Source: JBDLRH01 sp039800165 (GTDB taxonomy: Bacteria; Pseudomonadota; Gammaproteobacteria; Burkholderiales; Burkholderiaceae_C). From it: a DNA stretch of 64,000 nucleotides. The notes under the pieces were generated by a model that was not told the origin of the DNA, searched no databases, and saw nothing but the letters and a program-made list of their open reading frames with translations. Location of the stretch: positions 1 through 64,000 of the forward strand of contig JBDLRH010000027.1 in NCBI GenBank assembly GCA_039800165.1. Direction: 5' to 3'. The position numbers were made by a program, and so were the translations under genes. Below are positions 63,676-64,000 of the stretch, piece after piece; position 1 is the stretch's first letter, and each line of letters begins with the position of its first letter.

Positions 63676-64000
63676 ATGGGAAGCTTTGTTGAACTGACTT
63701 CGGCCGATGGCGCCAAGGTGCCGGCGTATGTGGCGCAGCCGTCGGGCAAGCCCAAGGGCGGCGTTGTGGTGCTGCAGGAGATCTTTGGCGTCAACGCGCA
63801 CATCCGCAACGTGGCCGACGGCTATGCCGCCGAGGGCTACCTGGCGGTGGCTCCGGCCACCTTCCACCGCGTGAAGGCGGGTGTGGAGCTCGGCTACACC
63901 CAGGAAGACATGACCGCGGGCTTTGGCCTCAAGACCGCGGTGGAGGGCCTGAGCGGCCAGGGCGTGATGCCCGACATCCAGGCCGCCATCGACCATGCGG
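63676..64000 (+). CDS. Dienelactone hydrolase family protein (partial, runs off the window)
   Basis: First 108 residues of an alpha/beta-hydrolase of the DLH family: MGSFVELTSADGAKVPAYVA, GGVVVLQEIFGVNAHIRNVA (oxyanion Glu-Ile-Phe-Gly) and EGYLAVAPATFHR. AAGGAGA lies before ATG 63676. The nucleophile Cys region is beyond the edge. Co-directional with the isomerase gene. Confidence 0.88.
   Translation, partial: MGSFVELTSADGAKVPAYVAQPSGKPKGGVVVLQEIFGVNAHIRNVADGYAAEGYLAVAPATFHRVKAGVELGYTQEDMTAGFGLKTAVEGLSGQGVMPDIQAAIDHA

Overview
The window is chromosomal DNA from a high-GC betaproteobacterium, most likely a member of the Burkholderiales near the Comamonadaceae. Three things support this: the ribosomal spc/alpha cluster with infA between secY and rpmJ, lineage-typical genes (PhaM, a DUF3567 protein, an oxyR next to recG), and the GC-biased codon use that leaves long spurious antisense reading frames. 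There is no rRNA, prophage, IS element, CRISPR array or integrase. Almost everything is core genome, densely packed on both strands.

Layout. 1-8.9 kb: a lipid A phosphoethanolamine transferase, class II aldolase (fba), purC, a small exported protein, a thioredoxin-TPR chaperone, purE-purK-sua5 and a degenerate GDSL-type lipoprotein. 8.9-16.4 kb: a lipase-like lipoprotein, a SemiSWEET transporter, PBP4 (dacB), then a DMT exporter-tsaB-rimI-uracil-DNA glycosylase run, and a GlcNAc-type glycosyltransferase. 16.4-26.1 kb: an FAD-linked oxidase (glcD-like), an antenna-less photolyase-like protein, purU, an omega-aminotransferase, a ChaN-like lipoprotein divergent from an AbrB-type membrane protein, DUF3567, and an IclR regulator followed by a frameshifted DUF3108 gene. 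26.2-34.4 kb: an FAA hydrolase, MarC, enoyl-CoA hydratase, PCuAC copper chaperone, PhaM, FIST protein, queA-tgt and a small HTH regulator. 34.4-44.0 kb: a PfkB kinase, recG-oxyR-ubiA, proC, glpK-glpD. 44.0-53.2 kb: the complete spc plus alpha ribosomal operons (rplN to rplQ), detached from S10 and driven by a textbook sigma-70 promoter. 53.2-55.6 kb: initiator tRNA, an orphan gene, tRNA-Arg, a membrane-anchored cytochrome c5 and a candidate small RNA. 55.6-63 kb: a leftward catabolic array (SDR, MaoC, enoyl-CoA hydratase, AtuA-like, MmsA, GMC oxidoreductase). The window ends with a divergent DsbA-fold isomerase and a partial dienelactone hydrolase.

Genes that work together: purC/purE/purK/purU supply purine synthesis; sua5 and tsaB are both t6A tRNA-modification genes; queA-tgt make queuosine; glpK-glpD take glycerol 3-phosphate to DHAP and fba acts on triose phosphates; SDR/MaoC/ECH/AtuA look like beta-oxidation of an unusual (branched or isoprenoid-like) acyl-CoA.

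The most interesting observation is the uracil-DNA glycosylase at 14529-15380. Its N-terminal 24 residues, followed by a Pro/Ala linker, resemble the DnaX-binding N-terminal peptide of the clamp-loader psi subunit (HolD), and it sits directly after rimI, the operon partner of holD in E. coli. Other points worth checking are a GDSL protein that has lost its catalytic Ser and His, an anti-Shine-Dalgarno-bearing candidate sRNA, an internal terminator between rpsD and rpoA, overlapping palindromes at the IclR locus, and a C8-tract frameshift.
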